Below, piece by piece: positions 43,111-53,994 of a stretch of 64,000 nt of DNA. Every line of letters begins with the position of its first letter. Within the stretch, counting starts at the first letter, position 1. The notes beneath the pieces are model-generated. The model was not told the origin of the DNA and made no database searches. It saw nothing but the letters and a program-made list of their open reading frames with translations. Source of the stretch: Nansenia antarctica (taxonomy: Eukaryota; Chordata; Actinopteri; Argentiniformes; Microstomatidae); contig OZ022339.1 in the NCBI GenBank assembly GCA_963989245.1, forward strand, positions 29,162,382 to 29,226,381, in the 5' to 3' direction. The position numbers and the translations under genes were made by a program.

Positions 43111-43310
43111 GTTGGCGGATGGCAATAACCTGACAATAAAAAAATTAAAAAACAGAATCATTAAAACATCATCTCAGATGTAGTGTGATAAGTTAAAAAA
43201 TCATACAACTGCATAATATAGAACAATATATGAAACCATACATTGATCACTTAGTGTCCTAAGTACAGTCGTCGCACAAGAAACTAAGTGGAAAAAGGAA
43301 AATTAATTAC

Positions 43311-43390
43311 CTCTTCTTGGTGCGTCTGAGGAAACTTGTTCAACAGTGAGGAACCTACACTCCTTCTGCGACCATCCATGCCCCTTTATA
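43311..43390 (-). promoter_or_regulatory. cga: cga first (noncoding) exon and TATA box
   Basis: TATAAAGG on the minus strand (TATAAA at 43385-43390) would set the start near 43355-43360. The leader then runs to a GTAAT donor at 43309-43310, splicing to the acceptor at 43130-43131. Upstream are an E-box CACGTG (43407-43412) and TCAAGGATTAC near 43480-43490, which resembles overlapping SF-1 and Pitx sites. Those last assignments are tentative. Confidence 0.65.
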
Positions 43391-43773
43391 CCTGCTGTCC
43401 CCTGCCCACGTGCCCGAGTGGGATTAGGGTAAAACCGCTCCAACCTTTTCAGTGATCAATTACCTACCTGCCCCGTAATCCTTGACAATGAAAAAAGGCA
43501 CTGCACACCCGGTCGAGAGTCAAAACAAACTCCTCTTCCTTTCATCCTTCCATTCTGCCTATGGATGGGAAGGTGGCCACGAGCGGTGGTCCTTAATCCC
43601 CTAAAGCAGATTGGCTGTTGTTACTATAGTAACTGCTGTTACGTTGCCACTGACCGGAGGCGGGCTTGGGTCAATGATCAACTTTCATCATTATCAACTA
43701 ACACATTATGCGTTATAAAGACATATTATAAAATCATCCTGTATCATGTCATTTTGTCGAGTTTAGGAAAGAT

Positions 43774-43805
<32 letters not shown>

Positions 43806-45186
43806 CAGAGACAGAGATTGGTGATGATGAAATGTCTTTCGTGTCCATGAAAGGTCATTATAATCATCCAGGGCAGACAGTGTTACCTTGAGTTCACGCA
43901 ATGAATACTCTGTGTTATCCTCCGAGAGAGCATTACATATCACTTACCTCCGAATATGAAGATGAAATGCATGTTATGTGCCTTTATTTATGCAATTAAA
44001 TTAATGAGCTGTGCATTGCTAGTCAAATTGAGTTCTAGATTTGTGGTTACCTACATCACTTTGTGTTTAGGATTTCTCTAGGAACTTAATTGAAATAAAA
44101 GGTAGGCTACTTTATACTTTTACTTGCCTCCCAGATAATGTTGGTAGTCCCTTGACTATTAACCTCTTAAACCTGGTGGGCCCATAATTAGGCCTACATT
44201 CTGTTTTCATTTGATTATTCATTTGATTATTGATTATTATTTATCTTCTTGTCATGTGTAGGCTAGTATGTTATTCTGAACTATGGTCTGAGTATAGCCA
44301 CACAAAACGTCAAGGTGTTACCTTATATCAAACAGCATCCTGCTTTTGCATCTATACCTTTGAAGAGCCAAAGTTTGAAATGTCAAGGATGAATACTAAT
44401 TTGCTGCACTATCCCTTAATCTTTCCATTTACTGTTTTGACGTGTCCTGGCCTTGGTTGCGTTGGCAACTCGGCCCTGGCATCAGGTTAATGTAACCCAA
44501 TAAGCACGGAGGATGGCATATGAAATCTCTAAGATTTAAAAGGCTTTTTAGCTAATGGTGCAACCCACTGCTCTTGGCTCTCACGACACTTGGCCCATAT
44601 ACTGTAACATCATGAATTAAGTGCTAAAGTAAGTTATTATTACTGATTATCAAATGGACATCGTGTTGTTGATATGATGCACAGTAGGCCTACAGTGCAA
44701 TACAGTTCAGCACGTTGGTTGTTGTTATGTGCTGTTTGTGATCTGTTAAAGGGGCACCCTAACCCAATCTTGGATCGGTACTGTACGTCCATTTTTCTAC
44801 TTTTAAATTCATGATGTATAGCCATTGATTCTTGAAGAATATAACTAACCATAAATGCCTCATGAGCTTAGTTCAACTGTAGCTCTTTAGGTCCATAGCT
44901 CTGGCTATTATATACTGAATTTGAGAGGGGTTACATTTCTCCAGCCCCATCCATCAGCTGTTTACCAAACATGTCCTGCCCCTTTAATCCCACTTCTCAC
45001 ACCTCAATAGACAACACAGATAGACATGTGACAACTTTCTCAGTTCAACTTTCTCAGTTCCCGTTCTTATAATAAAAAAAACAAAAGTATCAAAACTTTT
45101 TACATGAGATTAGCTTTCATACAGCATGAGCACTTACCATAACATAACCATCAACTTTTTATTTATTTATTTATTCATTTCTTTAT
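43391..45186. other. cga-htr1e spacer
   Basis: No gene found. It has a GAGACA repeat (43777-43815) and a candidate MITE at 44746-44987 with TTAAAGGGGCA and TGCCCCTTTAA ends. Confidence 0.5.
44746..44987. mobile_element. Candidate MITE with TTAAAGGGGCA ends
   Basis: An 11-bp perfect terminal inverted repeat, 242 bp apart, starting with TTAA. No second copy in the window, so this is tentative. Confidence 0.4.
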
Positions 45187-46248
45187 TCATTTATTACATC
45201 TGAGCAGTTTTCGGAAGGCCTGTTTAAAGTCTTCATTGAAGCTGGTGTAGAGGAGGGGGTTTATGAGGGAGTTGGCGTACCCCAGCCAGGTGAGGAAGTC
45301 GGACACCTGTGGTGAGGCCCGCAGCACCTGCAGCCCCACCAGTAACTCCTTCACAAAGAAAGGCAACCAGCAGAGAATAAACGCCCCCAGGATCAGCCCC
45401 AGGACACGGGCCGCCTTCCTCTCTCGACAGGCGTACATCTGGAGCTTCTCGCAGGTCTGTCCCTCCACCACCTGAGGGACACAGCTAGGAGCGTTCAGTC
45501 TGTTGAGCTCGGTGTTTGAGGCGGGGTCAGAGGTCGACAGCTCGGCGTTACAGAGGGACTGCACGGCAAGGCAGTTGGCCAGGAGGCTCTGATCGCTGAC
45601 GCTCCTCCTCCTCCTCCTCTGACACAGGGTTCCGGAGGAGCAGCGTTTGTGGTACAGGGTCCGGGCTGCGATGAAGATCCTGTAGTAGAGGATGAGGATG
45701 AGGGTCATGGGGATGTAGAAGGCCCCGAAGGTGGAGTAGATGGTGTAGCCGATGTGGTCGTGCTCGATGACGCACTGGGTGTATGAGATGTTGCTGAGGT
45801 CGGAGTCGCGGTTATGTCTCCAGAACAGCGGGGGAACGGAGATGAGGACGGAGAGGATCCAGACGACTGTAACCATGACGGCGGCGCGCCGCGGGGTCCT
45901 GTTACAGGCGTACTCCAAGGCGTTGGTGATGGCACAGTGGCGGTCCATGGCGATGGCGCACAGGTGCAGGATGGAACAGGTGCAGCAGGTCATGTCCACG
46001 CTCAGCCAGGCCTCGCACACTACACATCCCAGCATCCACCTGTCGGTGGCGATGTAGAGCACGCTAAGGGGCATCACCAAGATGGCCACCAGTAAGTCGG
46101 TGACCGCCAGAGAGCAGATGAGGTAGTTGGCTGGGAGTTGTAGTTTTTGGGTGGTCAGGATAGCCAGTATGACTGCGCCGTTTAGCAAAGCAGTGACTAG
46201 AGTAATGATGCTGAGTGTAATCACGACCAACACCATGTCTATTTCCAT
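45187..46248 (-). CDS. htr1e: 5-hydroxytryptamine receptor 1E
   Basis: Gi-coupled serotonin receptor of the 5-HT1 class, seven transmembrane segments, 353 residues, intronless coding region as in mammals (human 365). Best match is 5-HT1E: QLPANYLICSLAVTDLLVA, WLSVDMTCCTCSILHL, GAFYIPMTLILILYYRI, ERKAARVLGLILGAF and NSLINPLLYTSFNEDF. Its place between cga and syncrip agrees. Asp85 in TM3 is the amine-binding residue, CWLP is at 293-296, NPLLY at 330-334, and the Cys78-Cys159 bridge is present. Two oddities: the TM3 motif is DRH (102-104) instead of DRY, and TM1 starts almost at the initiator Met, leaving about four extracellular residues and no N-terminal sequon. The ATG has a strong context (GTCACCATGG), and the upstream frame hits TAA after 11 codons with no other ATG. 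Confidence 0.93.
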   Translation of the reverse strand: MEIDMVLVVITLSIITLVTALLNGAVILAILTTQKLQLPANYLICSLAVTDLLVAILVMPLSVLYIATDRWMLGCVVCEAWLSVDMTCCTCSILHLCAIAMDRHCAITNALEYACNRTPRRAAVMVTVVWILSVLISVPPLFWRHNRDSDLSNISYTQCVIEHDHIGYTIYSTFGAFYIPMTLILILYYRIFIAARTLYHKRCSSGTLCQRRRRRSVSDQSLLANCLAVQSLCNAELSTSDPASNTELNRLNAPSCVPQVVEGQTCEKLQMYACRERKAARVLGLILGAFILCWLPFFVKELLVGLQVLRASPQVSDFLTWLGYANSLINPLLYTSFNEDFKQAFRKLLRCNK

Positions 46249-46410
46249 GGTGACGGACCCTACTAAATTGTTGGTTTGTTGTTATTGTTGTTATTGTTGT
46301 TTCAAGCTCCAGAACTCCACATCATATATCTCTCCAGTTCCATTGCGTTTGGCCCTAGTCCACCTGGGTAGGCACAGTACCCCCATCCCCCATCTCTTCA
46401 TTGGCAGCAC
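46249..46410 (-). other. htr1e: htr1e 5' UTR in the coding exon, with acceptor
   Basis: The acceptor CATTTCTTTCCACAG (minus strand) puts the exon edge at 46410. The leader includes AACAACAAT repeats and stops in all frames near the ATG. Confidence 0.6.
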
Positions 46411-48787
46411 CTGTGGAAAGAAATGTGTTTTAAATCATTTTTGTTGTCAGACTTACAGAACAGAACAGAATAAGAGATAGGTTTTCAACATCTGTTCTCA
46501 AAATATGCCCTGCCGGTATCCAGGGGATAGCTCTGTTCTAGATGAGTCAGACCAGATAGAAACCGTTCTACCACACGGTGGCAGGAGAGATCAGCGACTA
46601 ACATATTCATGGCTGTACTCCAGACGGTTAAGCGCTGTATCTGTCATCACTAGGCACAAGAGAATGGGCCGTACATAAACATATGAACGGTGTCATTGCC
46701 ACCTAATGACATGGAACAACTCTATCAGTTCTCAGCATGAGGCAGTTTGTCTTGTCTTCTTCTTTGGTCCTGAATGTAATCTGAAGAAAAAAAAAGCTCA
46801 CAGGCACTTTACTACTTGAACTATCTATTTTATTTACTATTGTATTAATAATTGTATCCTGTGTTATTTGTCACTTATGTCCTGTACTACACTTTTTTTT
46901 TATCTTGAATTATGCCTTATTGTCTTATTGTCTAGTTCTGCAATGTCAGGAAGCGAAGCCTAAGAACTTTACTCTCTTACAATGGTGTAATGTGACGTAA
47001 CAATAAAACTTGAAACTTGAAACTTGAAACTGAAAACATGGAGAGCATCCACGACCACAACTTCATTATTGCCAAGTAGGAAGTAAAGATGTCTGTCTAC
47101 AAACTGAGACTGTGTCAGTTGACAAATGATTCAACAAAACATACAGAAATGATGGGCCTTTTCATACATGAAAATGTTTTTGACATAATCTGGATGCATA
47201 TTTGAATGGCTGCATATCACAATAAGTATGCAAATACAATGTCTATGCTTGGGCTTGCTTGAACAATGGACAGATACAATATACAGGAATGAGATACAAG
47301 ACAGCTCTCTCCCTCCACAGAGATTATTTGAGTATCTAATAACTATTGAGTATCTACTTATTCAAATCAGGTTGTGGGCATCCCTTACTTGCTATGAACA
47401 AAGGTATCTTGTCAACACTATTCAAATGGTTTCTTGTTATGATCTTTTCCTTTCAAATGATGAAATTTGCTTGACAGATACAGGGCTGTATGGCTAGAGA
47501 GGTTTACCTGAGGATTTGATTTTGGAATTGCACTATAGAATGTTATGGCATTGTCGATTTTGACAAGTGGGTTTGTCAGGTTTAATGGCTTCACTTTTGG
47601 TGGTTTGCCTCTGCTGCCATCACACCACACTGAGGCTAAATATAAATCATTACTTTTCAAATACTAGCATTTTGTCAAAGCTTTGTGTCACTGTGCCACA
47701 TTGGGGGCAGTTGTGGCTCCGGAGGTCGAGCCGGCGTCTGCGGTTCTATCCCGGGTCCTCCTATCCATGTGTTGAGGTGTCCTTGGGCAAAACTCCAGAA
47801 CACCAAATTGCAAATTTGGAGACCAAGCCTTTTCTGCTGCTGCACCACAAGCTGTGGAACACCCTTCCACCAGCCATCCGATGCTCTGATACTTTCTATA
47901 CATTCAAGACCAGACCCAAGACCCATCTGTTCAGACTGGCCTTCCTACAGCATGGCATGGGTCCTGACTAACACTATTCCCCACAGCTGCCAGTCTGTGA
48001 GGAGTCTGAGAAAGGTGCTTTTAAATTAAATCTATTATAATGTTTGATTGAACACAACCCATGGTCCTACTATTCTATAGGCTCAAGAATTATTTCGTTT
48101 AACTCACCAGCATCATTTGAATCCTCTCCCTCAGCTTTTCAATATTGATTCAAGTACAGGAAACCTCTATGATCACAGAGCTTCATAGGGATCAATCTTG
48201 TCTAAAGTGGTTACTGACGGATGGACTCCTGGCTGTCATTACAATGCTAAAGAGATTGGTCAAACAAGGTCAGTCTAAAATATCATCTAGTCAGCACAGG
48301 TCATTAACTCCTACCGCGAAACATGTTAATAGGTGCTGCGTGATATAGGCCTACTGTATCTTGTATAGTTTGTCCATATGCACACATAGGCAGAACATGT
48401 TTTAGATTGAATATTACAAATGCAATACAAGGTCTATTGATGTTTCAGATGTAATTGTGTATACAGATGTGTGCTGTATACAAGGAGATGCTGCAGCTGA
48501 TTGGTCCTAATCAATTATAGAACTTGTTTTTTTTATCAATTGCAATACGATATAACAAAACACTGACATTTAACAAAATAGATCATCTGGTCATCTAGGA
48601 CACAGAACCTACCTTATAAAGTGTTCTTCTCTTCTCCAGCAACGACACATTTCACTAGTAGCCTAAATATGTGTCATCTGAATGTAGGCTACCCTTCGCA
48701 TGCTTTCTGTTGTTGATGTTAGGAACTCACTGTGGTCTCAAATCCGTAGTATCACGGTTTGGCGCGTGCGTCCGCGCTGCCCGGTAC
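46411..48787. other. Probable htr1e intron 1
   Basis: Lies between the candidate leader exon and the coding exon. It holds a retroelement tail near 46950-47030, a SINE family T fragment (47701-47808) and a LINE-like fragment (47809-47975). No other exon recognised. Confidence 0.4.
47701..47975 (+). pseudogene. SINE head joined to LINE C-terminal fragment
   Basis: The tRNA-like head and TCCTTGGGCAAAACTCCAGA of SINE family T break off at about 47808. The next frame reads LWNTLPPAIRCSDTFYTFK and RPKTHLFRLAF, typical of the extreme C-terminus of fish non-LTR elements. Confidence 0.55.
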
Positions 48788-49003
48788 CTTGACATAATCC
48801 TCCTCGGGTCGGTTCAGAGGAATGCACGGGAACGCACGGGCGGCGCGGGAGCGCACGGCATCGTCCATCTGCAAACGCGCGCCGACGGTGGAGCAATTTA
48901 TCGACCTGGACTCTGACGACGAACAATGCTGATATGTATCCCGGAGGAGACGTTCCATCACGTAGGGTGCAGCGTGAGACATCACGGACACATTTTGCGC
49001 CAT
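48788..49003 (-). other. Candidate htr1e leader exon with long uORF in a CpG island
   Basis: A CpG-dense block holds a 72-codon open frame from ATG (49001-49003), starting MAQNVSVMSHAAPYVMERLL and ending PLNRPEEDYVK. It is followed by a good donor, AAG then GTACCG, at 48786-48787. The next minus-strand acceptor of quality is that of the htr1e coding exon. Spliced to it, this frame would run about 40 more codons and stop before the htr1e ATG, so it would be an upstream ORF. I do not recognise the peptide; it could instead be a lone exon of an unrelated gene or noncoding. Confidence 0.35.
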
Positions 49004-49724
49004 AGGGGACAGTAGCCTGACATAATATAATGTGTTTTGTGTCCCCCTTTACGCGCCTGTCGCATTGAATCGTAGTGGCACAGCATTATACATATGAAGC
49101 CTAGTATAAAATAGGGTCAAACGTAAAAAGAAAAAATACAGTAATAGAAGAAGAAAAAGAAAAACCCTTCCCCTATGTTTGCCATAGGCCTATACTACAC
49201 CACTGGCTGAAATCTTTCGAGCCAATCAGATCCTCTGGGACACCGACCCGCGGTGCCAACACTGGGATGGATGCTTGCCAACATTCTGGCTAGTCTCGGA
49301 TGCTTAGTGTACCTTAATGGCTCCGAGTCAAGAGATGTGACCTGATACGAGAATGAGAGTTCCGACTCCAAAACATTTCTCCTTAGTCAGCAGTACGAGA
49401 CAGAGTGTCGGAAATAATGGGTTCCGGTCCCAGATGGTACCCTTGAGCAAGGTAGTTAGTCTGAATTGCCTCGGTAAGCATCCTGCTGTATAAATGAATA
49501 CGGTGACCTAGTCATTAGATAATTGCAGCTGGATGGGCGCATTTTTACATTTACATTTGAAACATTTAAACATTTAAATGAATACGTTGACAGGTTGACC
49601 TAATTAATTGCAGCTGGGTGGGTACATGTGTACAATTCTCTACAATGAGTAGCCTATTTCTGAGGAGAGATTAATAAGTGCATAATTTCGATGCAAAGTA
49701 AGTCTAATAGGCTACCATCATCAT

Positions 49725-49731
<7 letters not shown>

Positions 49732-49797
<66 letters not shown>
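49732..49797 (+). repeat. (CT)n microsatellite
   Basis: About 33 CT units; a (GT)n run follows at 49921-49969. Confidence 0.95.
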
Positions 49798-49800
<3 letters not shown>

Positions 49801-49919
49801 TCCATAGCTCTATCTCTCTCTCTCCCCCTCCCTGTCTATGAATGTCCTCTCTGAGACCATTATAGTGCTGGGAGGGACGACAGGGTTAGGGGGCCACATA
49901 TTCCCACACATGCCTACTT

Positions 49920-49920
<1 letters not shown>

Positions 49921-49969
<49 letters not shown>
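49921..49969 (+). repeat. (GT)n microsatellite
   Basis: About 24 uninterrupted TG units. Confidence 0.95.
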
Positions 49970-49970
<1 letters not shown>

Positions 49971-50544
49971 AACCCTTAAGTGAATTTAAAGGTGAATGCA
50001 ATCAAATGTAAAAGCATTTCAAGGCTGAGACTGTCAATAACAAATGGTTTATTCGGTGTGCAAGGTTGAGACTTAAGGCTAAATTCAATCAAACTTGCAT
50101 TGCAGTATTGACACAAGCTGTTATTTCTAGGTCCAATAAACTGGCCAGATGATTTGGTTCATTGAAAGTATGACACATACCACAAATTCAATTTACTAAA
50201 TGAACTAAATAAGTCTGCTCTAGCATTGATTTTTTGTTCTGTTGGGCCGTAATCTTTCAATGACATCTTGTCATCTTTACATAGTAGCCTTATTGTGTAT
50301 TATCCTTTCTGATTGTATTTATGTAGATGTACAGTATTTTCTTTTTTATTATGATGTATGCTTGTTTTAAAAAAAAACATCACCTCAATATCCCTCCGTC
50401 CACCTCAATATCCAACCGTCAAGCTCTCTCAGCTATCTGCTCGGCAGAGTGCGTTGGTCCGACTAGTTGTCTGCCATTTTTTATTTACGCCTTGTGGCAA
50501 CATTACTCATTAACTATAGATCACATACTGATCTTATTACGTGC

Positions 50545-50642
50545 CTAAGTACCTGACCAGGATTTGAACCTGTGTCTCCTGCGTGGTCGCAGGCTATACT
50601 CAACCCTCCAGTGTAATCACTAAACCACCTCTGTTACATAGA
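50545..50642 (-). mobile_element. tRNA-like SINE head
   Basis: The minus strand has TGGTTTAGTGATTACACTGG (A-box region) and GGTTCAAATCCTGG (B-box). The missing acceptor-stem pairing argues against a functional tRNA gene. Confidence 0.45.
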
Positions 50643-51626
50643 GTGGGTACTATCCTGGGTTGATTTATGTGGTCTGGGCAGGTAAGTCAACACTAAAGAT
50701 GATTATATGGTAGAAAATAAATCAGTTTTTCGCATTTCATCAATAAACAATGTGAGAGAAAGAGTCGTTCTTGGCTTCCAGAGCAACGCTGTCGTCTAAT
50801 CAATCATGTCTGATTTGTTAAGATGATGCAACATCTTTCTCTCTCATCCCATTGGTGGTGAGCATGATGTTGTTAAATGTCAGGGCCCTTTCTTGAACAC
50901 TGTAAACTTTGACTGAAGTGTTGCCTTGAATGATCAATCTTGTTTATGTTGGTGTCACTATGTTACAGTATGCAGCCTTGAGATCCTCGCCTTTTTTTCA
51001 TTCTCTCACACACTGTACTTACTTACCTTCTTCCTAGAGTATCCTCAGTGAAAAATCCTTTAAAAAAAAAATCGTCACACTTTTACAGTGTAACTACTGT
51101 ACAGAGAAGCTCCTGTGTGCAATATGTAATAATACACTGTTGTTACACACTGTGCATTACAACTTAATGTAAAGTGCTATGCCTTCTATACCAAGTGAAG
51201 TTGTTAGGCCTGCTTCTATGAACAACTGTGCAAATCACTCAAAAGACCTAAAGCAGTAACAGACTGAATGACAACTCCAGCGTGGGCTTCAGCCAACTCT
51301 GTTGTTGATATTCAGGAGTTGGCAGGGCTGGCTTCAAAGATGCCCTCCTTAAAGCCTTTCTAGTATCCTGTCAACACTTCCCCCTGCGCTACGGTTGAAT
51401 TTGGCTGTGAGTTGCTACTGATTTATATAGCTCTGATGCTCTTGAACAAACCTTTGGCCCATTTGATTTTCAAATGTTAACACCATTAAAATAATACTTT
51501 TATAAAAAGCTTTAGAATGACTATTGAAATATGGTGTGTTAGTATAGTAATAAGTAATTAGTGTATTAATTAGTAGCAATTAGTATTAGTATGTGTTAGT
51601 GATTAGTATAGTGCCTAGTTTTGCGG

Positions 51627-51751
51627 TCCTCTGTGGCTCAATTGGTAGGTTGTCGGTTCGATTCCCACTGGGAACATATATACTGAAAAATGTTATGCAC
51701 TCACTGCAATGTATGTTGCTTTGGATAAAATCGTCAGCTAAATGGCATTTA
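51627..51751 (+). mobile_element. Short tRNA-derived SINE
   Basis: Head TGTGGCTCAATTGGTAGG and GGTTCGATTCC, short body, tail GTTGCTTTGGATAAAATCGT and CTAAATGGC. Confidence 0.65.
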
Positions 51752-51982
51752 TAATTAGTGTATGTCCTTAAATTAGAAATCTACTTTCTCACAGGATTTC
51801 CTTAGCTGGAGCAGCCTCCTGCCTTTCATGTGCCTCTCTACGCTGTATATAGGTGCTTTGCTAAGTTATTTTCTGGCCATAGCCTCACATTTCCATTAGG
51901 CTTCATCATACTTGTGTGGAATTGGGGTGAGTGTAGGCTAATAACCGATGATGAGAATAAGAGATAAAAACCAGGGCGACTG

Positions 51983-52230
51983 TGGGGCGCCCTGTGGCTC
52001 AGGAGGTAGAGCCGGCGTCTAATGATCGCAAGGTCGTGGTTCGATATCCGGCTCCACATGTCAAGGTGTCCTTGGACAAGACACTGAACCCCAAATTGCT
52101 CCCAATGAGTGGGCTGGTGCCTTGCATGGTAGCTTGCCGCCATTGGTGTGTGTGTGTGAATGGGTGAATGAGAGGCCATTGTAAAGCGCTTTGGAATAAG
52201 GCACTATATAAGTGCAGTCCATTTACCATT
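51983..52230 (+). mobile_element. tRNA-derived SINE, family T, copy 3
   Basis: CTGTGGCTCAGGAGGTAGAG head, GTGGTTCGATATCC B-box, TGTCCTTGGACAAGACACTG body, CTATATAAGTGCAGTCC tail. Confidence 0.8.
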
Positions 52231-52564
52231 TAAATATCCTTCCTAATTTGTTACATTGCTGGGAAGTTAACTAATCAGACGTGCCCTTGAATCAAGTCAT
52301 ATATTCCATAAACAGCTGGTGTTTGTCTATGAAAGAGCAGCGCAAAGTAGAACAGCAGTAGGAAAGTCGGGTTTTAAGTCTGTAGATGCTACAGTTGGAT
52401 CAGCCTACTTAGACTTCATGGGTCGGGTCAGGGCTAGGCCTGGACATTGGTCTTCCGCCATAGATTGAAGACCTCCATCTCTACAGGCTACATCTTACCT
52501 GTCCTTTCTAAAGACCTCCTCATCTCCACTACCCCCCTGTACAGTACAACAACAAAAAAGTAAT

Positions 52565-52760
52565 TCTTCCTTCTTCTAGCGCAGTGACTGCCAATGGCCC
52601 CTGGTCATAGCATAGATAACTTTTTCTTACGATGACTGGATAGTCATGGATAGATGATTCACTTACTTACTACTCACTTACCGGTACTAGACAAAACATA
52701 TTTTTTTGTACGTTGCTTTGGATAAAGGTGTCTGCTAAATGCCAAATGTAAATGTGAATG
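52565..52760 (+). mobile_element. SINE family S copy
   Basis: CTTCTTCTAGCGCAGTGACT, AATGGCCCCTGGTCATAGC, then GTTGCTTTGGATAAAGGTG and CTAAATGCC. Confidence 0.7.
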
Positions 52761-53109
52761 GTCTTATTGCTTTTGGCGAGCCAACATTATATACATATAT
52801 CATTTGACAAATAACCATTGTGAACCATCGCTGAATATGTCATTAACCGATGTGTGAGGCATGTTTCCCTAGGGCAATGCCTCTATAATGGAATATCGAA
52901 GGACATTATGCTTTCCTCTAAAATCGACTTGTGATGTTATCTAAGCTCATAGGCACTGTAGCTTGTGGTGATGCAGACATGTTATCGAGCATATCCACAA
53001 TTTCAGATATTGTCATATCGTTTGTCAAACATTAGTCCCCCTCCAAGTGAAACTCCTATGCTCCTCTGCTGACCATGCTCTGTTGCCTGCCCTGGGATTT
53101 GGCTTAAGC

Positions 53110-53225
53110 ACATACAGATCAGAATCAGAATCAGAAATAGAATCAGAATTGCTTTTATTACATCCAATGTACGGATACCCAAGTGTAAAATTCTTAGGCT
53201 CAGGTTCTTCGACATTGGTATTGCA
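53110..53225 (-). mobile_element. Retroelement 3'-tail fragment
   Basis: CAGAATCAGAATCAGAAAT and AATTCTTAGGCTCAGGTTC match the 20415-20510 copy. Confidence 0.45.
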
Positions 53226-53967
53226 GCAGAATACAAATCAACAATAATAGAATAAAGTAAAAAATAAGTAAAGTAATACTTAGTAGAATAAGGTAATACA
53301 GTGTTGAAGTGGTGGTAGTTGTACTAAAGCGGTACTGCAGTAGAACAGTTGTGCAAAAAGGCTGTGCAGGTTACAATGAGATGAATGCAATGTCATACAA
53401 TATGCAATAATATAGTACATATATTATACAGTACAGGAGGTTCAAGTAGTAGTCAAGTAGTGCAAATGCTGTGCAGGCTACAGGATGGTTATAGTTAGAT
53501 CAAAACACACTGAGTAGAACTCTTAGAACTGTCCACTTAATCACATCACACATCACGAAAATTCCAATGGCCCATATAGGCCTACCTAATAATTGATGCC
53601 TGCCATTCCCATCCTGTATCTGCATGCATGCAGGGTTAGTCAGTTTGGTTTCAGTCAATCCAGGGAGGAAATCAGGAATTCAAGGATTACACATCAATAA
53701 TGTATTCTTAATGCATTCCTCAATAAACGATATGTTTTATCTAAAAAAGCTGAGTCATATGAATAGTTTGTTCAAATCACTCCCTGAATTGACTGAATTG
53801 AAATCCAGCCTTGTCTCCGCATTGTACTGTAGTGAACCCTACATACAGTGAACCCCATACAATTTTCCTCCTTACTGGTGGTGTTTATCCAACAGGCCGT
53901 TGAGACTACATTAGACCTCCAGGGCTGAATTCCATTCCAGAATGTTGTTCCTTGTGCCTCTTACACC

Positions 53968-53994
53968 CAGTCGGGGGGGGGGGGGGGGGGGGGG
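53968..53994 (+). repeat. Poly-G run
   Basis: About 27 consecutive G residues, a G-quadruplex-prone tract. Length may be affected by sequencing. Confidence 0.85.

Noticed and set aside
48671..48916. Plus-strand frame MSSECRLPFACFLLLML with signal-peptide-like start
   Set aside because: Overlaps the antisense CpG island frame; no splice structure or recognisable domain supports it.
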